A DNA stretch of 64,000 nucleotides from Halobacteriales archaeon YIM A00010 (GTDB lineage: Archaea; Halobacteriota; Halobacteria; Halobacteriales; Haloarculaceae): assembly GCA_025041175.1 (NCBI GenBank), contig JAKCFJ010000003.1, forward strand, positions 186,001 to 250,000. Direction: 5' to 3'. The stretch's first letter is position 1. Each line of letters starts with the position of its first letter. The notes under the pieces are model-generated. The model was not told where the DNA came from. It saw nothing but the letters and a program-made list of their open reading frames with translations, and made no database searches. Shown one piece after another: positions 43,964 through 54,058 of this stretch. The position numbers and the translations under genes are program-made.

Positions 43964-44460
43964 ACGAGACTGACGGATCGAATCAAAACAAGGCTGTCTT
44001 GATACCCAGAAGTCAAAGTGCGAGACGTCGATCTCAGTAGTGTAACGTTCTGTGTTCGCTGTGATGGGGTGAAGAATGGAGCATTTCTAGACGATGAAGA
44101 TACTGATCGCAACTAGACCAACGATCGAGCGGCGACGTTTTCACTCGACACCAGTAAATTGATCGTTCTGTCGTTATCAGCGACGCGGAGCAGCAATGCT
44201 AGCAGGAGAGCTACTGACGACATAATTAATAGATATAATACACTTTGTCTGGCCGACACTAGCTTCCGTACCACCAACCCCGATCGTGAGAAAAGAGCAG
44301 TATTTCGCTATTCAATTAGTATCTGGTTAATAACCAAATCGAAGATCCAACCAATGAAGATAGCTTTGGAAAATCATACTATTTATGAGTGAAAAAATAT
44401 CATTTGTGAGCTGCCACTGCAAGCCAAAGAGTGATACAAGACATACGTCAAATTCACAAT
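43964..44460. other. intergenic, at most a tiny zinc-ribbon-like frame
   Basis: No gene is firmly supported. From GTG at 44018 to 44116 a 32-codon frame contains FCVRCDGVKNGAFLDDEDTD, with a CxxC, too short to call. The segment 44150-44400 is AT-rich and holds the promoter of the following gene. Confidence 0.35.
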
Positions 44461-45486
44461 ATGGACGGGGTGACGATTGTATTGGGGTGGGACGCTTTGG
44501 ACTACGACTTGGTCGAAACATTCGGGCTTACGGAAGCGTTTGGCCCCCACTATTCACGGCTCGAAACGTTCGACAACCCTCGCCTAGGTAAGCCTCACAC
44601 GTACGAAGTGTGGCCATCGATTATCACGGGTACGACGCCGAAAGAGCACGGCATTCATATCGAATCCAAAAATGGTGTCGATTGGAAGCATCCGGCTATT
44701 GCAGCGATAAGTCGAACGGCTCAGGGCATCGTTCCCCGGCGTATCCGAACCAAGTTCGGTAGGAGACTCCAGAATCGGGGGGTCAAGCTCGATTTCAAAT
44801 CCGCGGACTACTACGAAGCACGAGGGATCTCTACGGTGTTCGACGGCCGGACAGCCCGCCCAGTTGCGATCCCGAACTACCGAGTTCCGGGTGACGACGA
44901 GCTCGGAATCGTCTTCGATCGGGGGGCACACCTCAAACAGTTCCTTAACGTCAAAGACACCGGAAACGGGAACACCCAATCCGTTCCAACAGCGTCGCTA
45001 TCGCGGCTCGAGGAACGACTCGCTGCTGAAGCCGCCGGAAAGTTGGGTGTCGTCCACTCAGCCATTCAGCGCGAATACGATCTCATATTCGTATGGCTTG
45101 GCTTTCTCGATACGATAGGTCACGTTGCACCCGTTGCAGCCGAAACAGATCCGAATTGGCAGGAACGTGCCTACCGAATGGCTGCGAAGTGGACGACTGA
45201 AATCAAAAACATCATTCAGGAGACTGATAGGTTGATGTGTGTTTCTGATCACGGGCTGCAGAACGGGGAACACACCCATGCTGCGTTTATCGGCGCTACT
45301 GAGAGACAGTTTCCGAGGAGGGCTGATTCCGTCTGTGATCTCCGATCCGTAATCGAAACCGTTACGTCATCCAACGGAAAAACCGGTGAGCCGGAACTCA
45401 GGGATGAATTTCGGGGAGAGGACAGTATCCCATCGCGTACGGCTGAAGATGTGAGAAATCAACTAGACGATCTGGGCTATCTATAG
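44461..45486 (+). CDS. alkaline-phosphatase-superfamily hydrolase
   Basis: This 341-residue protein starts VTIVLGWDALDYDL (metal Asp of the superfamily), has a Thr nucleophile candidate in WPSIITGTTPKEHGIH (residues about 55-70) and ends with the metal-site pattern CVSDHGLQNGEHTHAAFIG. This is the phosphodiesterase/phosphomutase-like branch that also includes type I nucleotide pyrophosphatases. The substrate is unknown. A sulfatase of the same superfamily lies 114 bp downstream on the same strand. Confidence 0.8.
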   Translation: MDGVTIVLGWDALDYDLVETFGLTEAFGPHYSRLETFDNPRLGKPHTYEVWPSIITGTTPKEHGIHIESKNGVDWKHPAIAAISRTAQGIVPRRIRTKFGRRLQNRGVKLDFKSADYYEARGISTVFDGRTARPVAIPNYRVPGDDELGIVFDRGAHLKQFLNVKDTGNGNTQSVPTASLSRLEERLAAEAAGKLGVVHSAIQREYDLIFVWLGFLDTIGHVAPVAAETDPNWQERAYRMAAKWTTEIKNIIQETDRLMCVSDHGLQNGEHTHAAFIGATERQFPRRADSVCDLRSVIETVTSSNGKTGEPELRDEFRGEDSIPSRTAEDVRNQLDDLGYL

Positions 45487-45599
45487 CTATTATTTAAAAC
45501 AGAAACATCGTGTGACAGGGTGTGTTCGCACTTGCAGTAGCGAACCGCCAAGAATGCGCCAGCAAAAGGATTAATCACGTATCTCTCATATTTGAGACA

Positions 45600-46940
45600 A
45601 TGGCGAACAATCCACCAAACATACTACTGATCCACTGTCACGACCTGGGACGATATCTCGGCTGTTACGGACGGGATATCGACACGCCGAACATCGATGC
45701 CCTTGCTGAGGAGGGCGTCCTGTTCGAGAACCACTACGCGACAGCTCCCCAGTGTTCTCCCAGTCGCGGGAGCCTGATGACTGGGCGATACCCACACAGC
45801 AATGGATTGATGGGGTTAGCTCACGAGGACTGGGAGCTAAACCCCGATGAAACCATCATACCGGAGTATCTCAACGAATATGGGTACAGCACCCATCTAT
45901 TCGGTCTGCAGCATATCACTGACCACCTTGATCGACTCGGTTTTAACCATATTCATTCCGGAGCGAATCTCTCTCCAGCGGTTGCCCCCGCAATCCACGA
46001 GATCAACCGAGCGCGGGATATTGCTGATACGCTCGAAGTCTTTTTCGAAAAGGACCCGTTCAAACAGCCGTTTTTCGCCTCTATCGGGTTTTTCGAGACT
46101 CATCGCAGACAGAACAACGGACTGTTTGGGTTCACGGACGCAGAGTACGAGTCCGACGATCCCTCCGAGGTCGAGCCGCTGGCGTATCTTCCCGACGAAC
46201 CCGGAATCAGGGAGGACATAGCAGCGATGCACGGAATGATCCGGGCGATCGATGACGCCGTCGGCACAATCACTACCGCGCTCGAAGGGACACAGTTCGC
46301 CGAGAACACACTCACCGTATTTACGACCGAGCACGGGATTGCCTTCCCTCGGGCGAAGGGATCGTGTTACGATCCCGGCATTGAAGCCGCTCTTCTCATG
46401 CGGTATCCGGGCGTGATTGACGGCGGACAGCGCTGTGAGGAACTCGTGAGCAACGTCGACGTACTACCCACGCTGCTCGATCTCCTTGACAGCACTATTC
46501 CAGAGCGAATCGAGGGCCAGAGCTTCCTCCCGCTGTTGACTGAAGAAGAGTATTATCCCCGCGACCAACTGTTCGCCGAAATAACCTGGCACGATCGCTA
46601 CAATCCGGTTCGGGCACTCAGAACGAGTCAGTACAAATACATTCGAAGTTTCTGGCATCTGCCATCGGTCTATCTGACGAATGATGTCTTTGCGAGCAAA
46701 GCGGGCCGAGATATCCGCGAACAGTTCCAGTCGGGCCGTCGACCCTACGAGGAACTGTACGACCTCGACGTGGATCCGTATGAGAAAACCAACCTGGCCG
46801 ATGATCCGGCGTACGAGCACGTCTGTGAGCAGCTTCGGGGGCGGTTAGTGCGTTGGATGGGAAATACGAACGATCCGCTGCTGGAGGGGCCCGTGCCGCC
46901 TGCAGATTACGATGATCTCCTTCCTAACCACACCGTATAA
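45600..46940 (+). CDS. sulfatase
   Basis: This 446-residue type I sulfatase has the formylglycine motif CSPSR (C52 to R56), the N-terminal metal site NILLIHCHDLGRYLGCYG and a C-terminal ELYDLDVDPYEKTNLADD segment typical of the family. C52 would need conversion to formylglycine; no maturase gene is in the window. It is probably cytoplasmic, as no signal peptide is present. The ATG at 45600 starts the family; the frame upstream is unrelated. It likely acts on a sulfated sugar or polysaccharide fragment. Confidence 0.92.
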   Translation: MANNPPNILLIHCHDLGRYLGCYGRDIDTPNIDALAEEGVLFENHYATAPQCSPSRGSLMTGRYPHSNGLMGLAHEDWELNPDETIIPEYLNEYGYSTHLFGLQHITDHLDRLGFNHIHSGANLSPAVAPAIHEINRARDIADTLEVFFEKDPFKQPFFASIGFFETHRRQNNGLFGFTDAEYESDDPSEVEPLAYLPDEPGIREDIAAMHGMIRAIDDAVGTITTALEGTQFAENTLTVFTTEHGIAFPRAKGSCYDPGIEAALLMRYPGVIDGGQRCEELVSNVDVLPTLLDLLDSTIPERIEGQSFLPLLTEEEYYPRDQLFAEITWHDRYNPVRALRTSQYKYIRSFWHLPSVYLTNDVFASKAGRDIREQFQSGRRPYEELYDLDVDPYEKTNLADDPAYEHVCEQLRGRLVRWMGNTNDPLLEGPVPPADYDDLLPNHTV

Positions 46941-47246
46941 TGTATTCGGCGCTGTCTAGTGTGAATCTCCGAGATAGTGTTAGGAGAGAAGAGAGTCGTC
47001 ACTAGCAGTGGATAGCTGTCCGTAGTACCCGCGATACCAGTGTACCCCGAATCGACATATCCCTGTGGCAAACTCGGCTTGTGAATTTCCATCCGAAGCA
47101 ATAGACACGCTCACCACTTCATCACCACCGAAGACGTCTCCGTACAGTTTGAGCCACGCCCGTGGTCGGCAGCACATCGGTGCCTTACCACGGCGGTGTT
47201 CAGATAAGAATGAAGCGGAACGATTTTCTCGTGATCCACACAAAAC
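46941..47246. other. intergenic with a possible gene remnant
   Basis: On the minus strand a frame reads WLKLYGDVFGGDEVVSVSIA and FATGICRFGVHWYRGYYG, ending near 46980. It has protein-like content but no recognisable family and no good start. It may be the fragment of a lost gene. Confidence 0.3.
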
Positions 47247-48038
47247 CTAGGGTGATGGAGTTGCTGTGAATGCTGGTCGTGGATACGTTTCTTTCGCTCG
47301 TTCAGCAACGTCGAGATCGACATCGACGGTGACGAACGGCTGGCTCCGTGAGGTACGAGCGATCATCGTTCCATCGGGATCCACGACCCACCCCTCGCCG
47401 CCAAATATCACGTCCGACGGGTCGTCTTCAACGGTGACGCGGTTCGACGACGCGACGAACGACCCCGAAACGACGCTCATCGCTCGACCGCCGGCACGCC
47501 ACTTTTCGAGCGTACAGGCTTCGGTCGCCCGCGGATTGACGATGAGATGCGCGCCGGCCTGACCGTACTTCCGGGCCTCCTCGGCGGCCCACAGATCCGT
47601 ACAAATGAGAAAGCCCGTCAGCGCTCCGGCACACTCTACTGGCGAGAAATCACGGTCTCCGCTGTCATACCACGACGCCTCCCAGAAACCCGCCTCCTCC
47701 GGAAGATAGCGTTTCACGTGCGTCGTTTCCGTCCCACCAGCCGAGGTCCACATGAGACCCTCGTTGAGTCGCTGGTCGTGACGGATTGTTGGGCGAGACA
47801 GAAGAACAGTCGCCGGCGCAAGCGCATCTAAGCGGGCAGTCCACTCCTCGTGGGCGTCAACTGCCCGTTTCCACGCAGCTGGATCATCGTCAGGGCTTGC
47901 AGGAAGCCACGGGGCAAACGGCATCTCCGGGAGCAACACGAGATCACTCTCCTCGGTAGTAACGTGATCGACGAGATCGTCCCAAGCACGCTCAAACGCA
48001 GCACGGTCTTCTGGAAGTTCACACACAGTAAGGCGCAT
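47247..48038 (-). CDS. nitrilase-superfamily carbon-nitrogen hydrolase
   Basis: This 263-residue amidase-type enzyme has the Glu-Lys-Cys triad: LLPEMPF (about residue 38), HVKRYLPEE (about 110) and LICTDLWAAE (about 145). It would hydrolyse an amide or carbamoyl compound. I use the ATG at 48038, since MRLTVCELP matches the first strand of the fold. It is separated by 95 bp from the SCP2-like gene transcribed in the same direction. Confidence 0.9.
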   Translation of the reverse strand: MRLTVCELPEDRAAFERAWDDLVDHVTTEESDLVLLPEMPFAPWLPASPDDDPAAWKRAVDAHEEWTARLDALAPATVLLSRPTIRHDQRLNEGLMWTSAGGTETTHVKRYLPEEAGFWEASWYDSGDRDFSPVECAGALTGFLICTDLWAAEEARKYGQAGAHLIVNPRATEACTLEKWRAGGRAMSVVSGSFVASSNRVTVEDDPSDVIFGGEGWVVDPDGTMIARTSRSQPFVTVDVDLDVAERAKETYPRPAFTATPSP

Positions 48039-48133
48039 TCTTCGAAAGATGCAAAGAGACATCACATAAATGTTCCCTATCGCTCGCAGTCAGCGGTAGA
48101 ACCACAGTCGGGATGATATTCTGCCGTTTCGGC

Positions 48134-48565
48134 TCAGTATTCGAATTCGGTATCGATGTACTGTGCGTTTTCAGTCATGATCTGAATCGCTTCGCTGTAC
48201 TGGAGGATTTTCTGGATATCGCCATCGAGTTCGAATTTCTTCTCGCGCCGCCCCTCGACAGCGTCGACATCGCCTCGGATGAGGTGTTTCCAGTGGGTTG
48301 CTGGGCCGTAGTATTTGAAGCCGAAGCTCTCCGAGGGAGGCATATCGGTTTGGTGTGCGCGTGTGCAGTTCCCATCAACGAGGTCGACAAAGAAACACAG
48401 CGGCTCGCCGTCGTAGGTCTCATCCGGCTGGATTTCGAACAGAAACGCACCGTTGAAATCGACGCCCCACCCCGACGCCGCCCGCTCGAAATCCTCGTTT
48501 TCGTTTAGCTGCTCGCGCCACGTGGCAATCCAGTCGTCGGCCTCACTCGGTAGTGTGATCGCCAT
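48134..48565 (-). CDS. SCP2 sterol-carrier-like protein
   Basis: This 143-residue protein has the alpha/beta layout of the SCP2-like lipid-binding fold (WGVDFNGAFLFEIQPDE, later HWKHLIRGDVDAVEG and LDGDIQKILQYSEAIQIM). It would bind a hydrophobic ligand. A 37-codon membrane microprotein gene ends 22 bp upstream on the same strand, so the two probably share a transcript. Confidence 0.7.
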   Translation of the reverse strand: MAITLPSEADDWIATWREQLNENEDFERAASGWGVDFNGAFLFEIQPDETYDGEPLCFFVDLVDGNCTRAHQTDMPPSESFGFKYYGPATHWKHLIRGDVDAVEGRREKKFELDGDIQKILQYSEAIQIMTENAQYIDTEFEY

Positions 48566-48587
48566 TACGGGATAGCTGCGTCGAACA

Positions 48588-48701
48588 TCAAATAAACGTG
48601 TTGGCGATCATCCACAGCCATTTATACGAACGCAGGATTGGGAGTAAGACAAGCGCCCAGACCGCCAAGTAGAGGAGAACCAATCCGAACGCGATCAACA
48701 T
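48588..48701 (-). CDS. 37-residue membrane microprotein
   Basis: The frame MLIAFGLVLLYLAVWALVLL followed by PILRSYKWLWMIANTFI is a single long hydrophobic helix with a short cationic turn. It ends 22 bp before the SCP2-like gene in the same orientation. A TATAATATTATAC palindrome 50-63 bp upstream gives a plausible promoter. No homologue is known to me. Confidence 0.5.
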   Translation of the reverse strand: MLIAFGLVLLYLAVWALVLLPILRSYKWLWMIANTFI

Positions 48702-49205
48702 TCGTTTCAAGATAACCACATTCTATGCCCGTGGTTCAGTCTCAGTCATTGTATAATATTATACGTCTGATAGACAATATCCTATAAAGCAACTTCGATC
48801 AGCAGCGATCGAGTTGCATTTTCGATGCAAAAGCAGCCGATTCCCGTCGAAAAGCCGGACTGGTAGTAATTATCACATTGGAGGAAACGATAACGGCGCT
48901 CACGGTACTGTCTGCCACTGCACGGTGTCGACCCAACCGGTCAAGTCTGTTCGATTCGACAACGTCATCGTGGATGAGAACGGCAACTGACACATGTCGC
49001 GGAGCCCTCTTTCCGACGGAGAAACAACCCGTCGTACGGATACTACGCCAGTCACGATTACGGGCTGTTCTACACGAGAAACGAGGCGCGCGGTCTCCCG
49101 GTTTGGGTCTCATTCCGGGAAAACGATCGATAGTGACGGTCAGACAGCCACAATAGCCGCCACGACCGAGAACACGGCAGATCATACCGTCTGCGGGGGC
49201 AAGTA
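48702..49205. other. intergenic with palindromic AT box
   Basis: GTATAATATTATAC (48751-48764) is a perfect 14-bp palindrome and probably the promoter of the microprotein/SCP2 transcript. No other gene or repeat is supported up to the start of the STAND gene. Confidence 0.45.
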
Positions 49206-52200
49206 ATGGCACAGAGCACCCAGGCGGCAGAGCTGATTGGTACCATTTCTCAGCGGAGCAATATCATTTCCTATCTGGTGGAGAACGATAAGCCCGTCTC
49301 CAAACAGACGATCAGCAGCGACCTCGAACTCGCTCGATCAACCGTCGACGAAGTGACACGAAATCTACGCGAGGAAGGGCTGCTCGAATCGACGGCAACC
49401 GGCCACGTCCCGACGCTGTTTGCGACCCTGGTCTGGGACGCGTACGAATCGTTCGCTCAGAGTATCGCAGAGATCGGTGCGTCGGAAGACGATACCACCC
49501 CGATGTGGCCGACCGAGACCGAGCGCCAGGAGGTGATGGGGCTGGTCGCCGCTCGACTCGATATTCTCGAGTGTGCCCGGACGCCCCACGACAAGCGCGA
49601 TCTGGTCGACGATCTCGCTGTCTCCCGATCGACGGTAGACCGCGCGATTCGCGAGCTGGAGATCGTCGGTCTCGTCGCGTGGATGTCAGACGGGTACGTG
49701 ACGACAACACCGGCAAGACGGGCGGTCGACCAATACCGGGCCACCGTCGAAGCGGTCGCAGACGTTCTTGCTGCACGGGAGGTACTCGCGGTGCTCTCTC
49801 CCGACAGTCCGCTCCAGTCGACCCTTCTCACCGACAGTACTGTGGAGTACGCTGCCGATGCTCCGCCGTATCACCTTCCGGAGGGCGTGCGCGACCGGAT
49901 CGTGGCGGCCGATCGCGTGCGCCTCTACCTCCCGGTCCTCGCCACCCCACAGCTACTGGATTGTTGCCAGCAACAGGTGATTCACGGGGAACTGACGCTC
50001 GATCTGCTCACTGATTCGTCCCTCTACCAGACTCTCTCCGCGGAGTTTCCGGGACCGCTCAGTTCGATCGCCGGGAACGATCACTGCACTGCTCTCGTCG
50101 CAGACACTCCGCCCGACAGCCGACCCCCATTTGGACTGCTGCTCGCCGAGACCGAGAGAACCACGACCGTCTCGGTCATCACGTACGGCGAACAGCGAAC
50201 GATCCACGGAACCATCCACAACTGTTCTGCTGCGGCCGTTCGGTGGGCTAAAGAGTGGTATGAGAGTGTTTATGAGGGGGCGGCCGACGTCACTGACGAG
50301 TTGCGGGCGCTCGGGCCGGCGGGAAGAACTACAACGATGGGTGATTCCGAGCGGCTCGCGCTCGAAAGTGAGGGATTCGTGCAGCTGACGCCCGCGTATT
50401 TCTCCCAACGCGCTCCGTCCTCGCCGATAACCGGCTGGCGTACCGGATTCGATCTCGTGGACGTTCACGCCGGATACGCCATCGATCGGGGGACAGAGCG
50501 CGACGGGACGCGCTGTAACTTCACCGAAGCCCTCACAGAGCGCCTCACAGCTGGAACGAATATCACTCTCCTCGGCACCCCTGGTTCCGGAAAGAGCACA
50601 GCCTGTAAGTCGGTCGCCTGCCGGTGGTACGAACAGGGGCGGGGTCCGGTCTTCTACCGGGAGAGCGGTCGTGGGATGACGGTACCGCAGTCGTCCGTCC
50701 TTAGTGGTCACCTCCGAGAGACAGACGGCCACGCGCTAGTCGTGGTCGAAGACGCCGTGCGGGCGGAAGCGAACGCCATCTTCCGGCTCATGCGAGCGTT
50801 TCGGGGAACGGACGCCGTGACGTTTCTGCTCGACGCGCGAAAGGAAGAATGGGACGATCCAGAGCGGCTGCCGATCGACGCGGGACTCGAGGCCTACCGA
50901 CACGAGGACATCGAGACGGTTCCTGTCCCCGCTTTTGACGACACGGAAGCAGAGCGTCTCGTCGGGCAATTCGAGCAGACAACCGGCCGCGATCTCGACA
51001 GTACGCTCGTTTCTCACCTCTGTGAGGACGGAATTGGAGCCACCGAGGGACACGAGAAGCACACGCCCATGTCCAACACACCTGGTGCGTTGCTCCTCTT
51101 CTTACACCGGCTGGTGTTGGCTGTGGAGCCACTCGCGGTTTACGACGCGAACACGCCGACATCGCTCGTCGAGGACGTCCAACGTACCTACGAAGACCTC
51201 CGTCGGGCTGGCGAGCTCGCCCTCGATGTGGGGGTGTTCGTGAATCTACTCAACGCGGCTGGCATCGGCTTCGATTCTGCGCTCGTCTGTGCGCTCGCCA
51301 CCGCCGAGAACGCGGTCGAGATCGACGCGATCCGCGACGCCTTGTCGACACTCGAGGGACGCGTGCTCTTCGCGCGCGAGGAAACCGTATCCAGGTCTGT
51401 GCCGTATCAAGTGGCACACGAAAAGTGGTCCACCTTATTTCTCGATCATCTACTCGACGCTGAAGGCGACCGTACAGCGAGCCGGCGAGTCGGGCGGTGC
51501 GTTACGGTGCTCCTCTCGTTGGCCGATAAGAAGAGTCGACGGGATCGGCTTACGGCAGCGTTCAGAACGGGAACATCACTTATCGAACGCATCGCAGACG
51601 CCCCCAGCGAGTGGGCCGACACCATCGTCGAACAGCTCTACGGTCTCGGATTGCGACACCGAGGGCTTGCCCCCCTGTTCGGAACGGCGAACGATTCGTT
51701 CATTGACTTGCCGGAGGCCTGCTCACAGTCAATGGTCGTTAACTGTACGCTCTGGCGGATTCAAATGTTGCTGGAAGCAGGGGATGTGAACGGCGCAGAG
51801 CGCGAGTGTGAGACTCTAGCCGCTCTTATTGATGACGTCGAGACGAGGCAACCGGAATGGGCGGCAACACTGCGGGGCCGACGGCTCAATGGACTCGGTA
51901 TCATCGCTTGGTATCGAAGCGAGTACGATACTGCCAAACGACTGTGGACTCGCGCAATCGAGCACTATCGTGAGGCAGGCAACAAACGACGACTCGCTCA
52001 AACGCATGCACATCTCGGGGGGGTTGCGTATTACCACGGTGACACCCAGACGGCCGAAGCGTCCTTCACCCAGAGCCTCGAAACGTTCCGTGACATCGGT
52101 CCCGCATGGCAGGAAGCCAGTACCCTCTCTAACCTCGGAGTAGTCGTTCAGACGAAAGGAGAGTTGGTGACGGCAATCGACTACTATCGGCAAGCTATCG

Positions 52201-53141
52201 ATCTCGTCCGTGAAACCAGCGACCCCCGACATGAAGCGAGAATACTCGCCGACCTCGGAATAGCTGTCGCATACAATGGTGATCTCGACGGCGGGAAGAC
52301 GTACTGTATACAAGCCCTCGAACTCTCTCGTGAAGGCGGAATCAGCAAATGGGAAGCCGTGTGTTTGGATCGAGTGAGCCAAATTAGTTTGCTACAGGGA
52401 GATATCAACACCGCTGAACGGTACTGCAAGCAGGGTCTCGATATCAGACGGGAACTCAGCGACAAGCGAAACGAGGCGAAAAGCCTCCTGTCCTGGGGTA
52501 TCATTGCTCGTGAGCGCGGTGTGTTCGACACTGCTATTGAGCGATGTACGACGAGTCACGAGATCTTTCAGGAGGTCGGAGACCGAATTTTCGAAGCCCG
52601 GAGTCTCACGACGATCGGTACAATCACCCGCGAGCAGGGTGATCTCGACACCGCCCACGAGCACGCACAAAACAGTCTCACGCTCCATCGAGAAACAGGG
52701 GATTTCTGCAGTGAAGCCAAGGGCCATCGACTGCTGGGACGGATTGCCCACGATCGAGAACGGTTCACAGCTGCGGAGGACCACCTCACGCAGGCACAGA
52801 CCGATTTCCGTGCATCGGGCTACCGCTGTGAGCAAGCGAGAACCCTGGCTTCGCTCGGCACCCTCGCTCGTGCCCAATCGAACACAGAGCACGCCCGCGA
52901 ACGGTTCGAAGCGTCCATCGAGCTGTGTCACGACATCGGCATGATCCGCGACGCCGTGCAGACAGCAGAGCAGCTCGTGGCCGTCTGTGAAACGCTCGGT
53001 GATCCCGATGCTGCCCTCACACACTGTGAGCGGGCCTGTGATCTCGTCCGAGAAACCGAGTTCGTCGAATCGAGTGCCCCACTCCGGAAGCGACGGGACC
53101 GACTCGCAGAACAGCTGACTAGCGATGACACCGCGCGATGA
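49206..53141 (+). CDS. wHTH-STAND NTPase-TPR signalling protein
   Basis: This giant 1311-residue protein has two winged-helix domains (about 10-75 and 105-170; KQTISSDLELARSTVDEVTR and KRDLVDDLAVSRSTVDRAIR), a domain at about 180-380, a STAND/NACHT-like P-loop with Walker A LLGTPGSGKST (about 455-465) and Walker B VVVEDAV (about 512-518), a helical winged-helix region, and about ten tetratricopeptide repeats (about 890-1300; e.g. AKRLWTRAIEHYREAGNKRR). STAND proteins are switches that oligomerise when their repeats sense a ligand. The TPR end is the likely sensor. Followed by a DUF7504-like gene and a CHAT protease gene, it may be the control arm of a death or defence system. Confidence 0.88.
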   Translation: MAQSTQAAELIGTISQRSNIISYLVENDKPVSKQTISSDLELARSTVDEVTRNLREEGLLESTATGHVPTLFATLVWDAYESFAQSIAEIGASEDDTTPMWPTETERQEVMGLVAARLDILECARTPHDKRDLVDDLAVSRSTVDRAIRELEIVGLVAWMSDGYVTTTPARRAVDQYRATVEAVADVLAAREVLAVLSPDSPLQSTLLTDSTVEYAADAPPYHLPEGVRDRIVAADRVRLYLPVLATPQLLDCCQQQVIHGELTLDLLTDSSLYQTLSAEFPGPLSSIAGNDHCTALVADTPPDSRPPFGLLLAETERTTTVSVITYGEQRTIHGTIHNCSAAAVRWAKEWYESVYEGAADVTDELRALGPAGRTTTMGDSERLALESEGFVQLTPAYFSQRAPSSPITGWRTGFDLVDVHAGYAIDRGTERDGTRCNFTEALTERLTAGTNITLLGTPGSGKSTACKSVACRWYEQGRGPVFYRESGRGMTVPQSSVLSGHLRETDGHALVVVEDAVRAEANAIFRLMRAFRGTDAVTFLLDARKEEWDDPERLPIDAGLEAYRHEDIETVPVPAFDDTEAERLVGQFEQTTGRDLDSTLVSHLCEDGIGATEGHEKHTPMSNTPGALLLFLHRLVLAVEPLAVYDANTPTSLVEDVQRTYEDLRRAGELALDVGVFVNLLNAAGIGFDSALVCALATAENAVEIDAIRDALSTLEGRVLFAREETVSRSVPYQVAHEKWSTLFLDHLLDAEGDRTASRRVGRCVTVLLSLADKKSRRDRLTAAFRTGTSLIERIADAPSEWADTIVEQLYGLGLRHRGLAPLFGTANDSFIDLPEACSQSMVVNCTLWRIQMLLEAGDVNGAERECETLAALIDDVETRQPEWAATLRGRRLNGLGIIAWYRSEYDTAKRLWTRAIEHYREAGNKRRLAQTHAHLGGVAYYHGDTQTAEASFTQSLETFRDIGPAWQEASTLSNLGVVVQTKGELVTAIDYYRQAIDLVRETSDPRHEARILADLGIAVAYNGDLDGGKTYCIQALELSREGGISKWEAVCLDRVSQISLLQGDINTAERYCKQGLDIRRELSDKRNEAKSLLSWGIIARERGVFDTAIERCTTSHEIFQEVGDRIFEARSLTTIGTITREQGDLDTAHEHAQNSLTLHRETGDFCSEAKGHRLLGRIAHDRERFTAAEDHLTQAQTDFRASGYRCEQARTLASLGTLARAQSNTEHARERFEASIELCHDIGMIRDAVQTAEQLVAVCETLGDPDAALTHCERACDLVRETEFVESSAPLRKRRDRLAEQLTSDDTAR

Positions 53142-53335
53142 CCCGCGTGCGCTACGGAACGTCATTCCGAGATCGGGTTGGGGATAGCGGCTCTATCGTT
53201 CGTATCGTTCACGACTCATGCACAGTGACCATTCATTTCGTGTTTCACCGAAACACTGGTCGACAACAACGACGGATAGCGACGGGTCCCGTCTTCCGAC
53301 AGGTTAATATTCTCATTCAATAACGTTATAATATC

Positions 53336-54058
53336 ATGGGAGATGAGGCACGCAGCTCGGGCTCTCCGAATCGGACGGCTCACGATCGAGACCCATTCGC
53401 TACCGAGCTCCTGGGTCTCAAACGCCGTGGGTGTTGTGTGCTCGTGACAGGCCACGTGAACGAGCAGGTGCGTGCCGCCCAATCCTGCCGGCTGTTCGGA
53501 CAGAGCGACGAATCCAGACGACGGGTGTTACTACTCACCGATGCGACACCGGATCACACATCCCAGTATCTACCGGCCGGTATCCCACCAACACACTCAA
53601 CTGTAACAACGCTCGATTATACAGAAGAAGTGCGTGATCTAACCGACACCGACGATCCCACGTCCCAACCGTCGTCAGCGGACACCAGTTCCGGAGAGTC
53701 AGCCTCGATGACTGGTCTTGGCGCGCTGCTGTGTGATCCAGTCAGTGACGCCGTTCGGACTGATTCACCGAGTCCGGGCGAGCTTCGGCTCGGTATCGCG
53801 ACGCTCGGCGTGCTCATCGACACCGACAGCCTTCGGGCAACCAAGGCGTTCGTCCGGCGCGTCCGAGACGATATCCTGGCCGTCAACGGAATGGGCCACA
53901 TTCATCTCCCTGGCTCGCCCGATCCCGAAACGTTCTCCGCGTTGTGTCCGATGATCGACATTCACATCGAGCTCCGGAAACCCAACTGCGTCCCCGAACA
54001 CCGCTGGCATCTTCTCGAGACGGGCCAGTCTACCGGCTGGCTCCCCATGCAGTTATGA
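53336..54058 (+). CDS. DUF7504-like protein
   Basis: This 240-residue protein reads CCVLVTGHVNEQVRAAQSCR then RRVLLLTDATPDHTS, the pattern of a degenerate RecA/KaiC-like P-loop fold without a complete Walker A, as in the haloarchaeal DUF7504 group (name from memory). A Ser/Thr/Asp-rich linker (about 105-125) divides it. Its stop codon overlaps the CHAT gene start (ATGA), so the two proteins are made together and probably interact. Confidence 0.65.
   Translation: MGDEARSSGSPNRTAHDRDPFATELLGLKRRGCCVLVTGHVNEQVRAAQSCRLFGQSDESRRRVLLLTDATPDHTSQYLPAGIPPTHSTVTTLDYTEEVRDLTDTDDPTSQPSSADTSSGESASMTGLGALLCDPVSDAVRTDSPSPGELRLGIATLGVLIDTDSLRATKAFVRRVRDDILAVNGMGHIHLPGSPDPETFSALCPMIDIHIELRKPNCVPEHRWHLLETGQSTGWLPMQL

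Noticed and set aside
53138-53323. Small gene overlapping the STAND stop codon (ATGA)
   Set aside because: Although the overlap suggests coupling, the 61 residues are basic and patternless, and the frame runs into the next promoter region.
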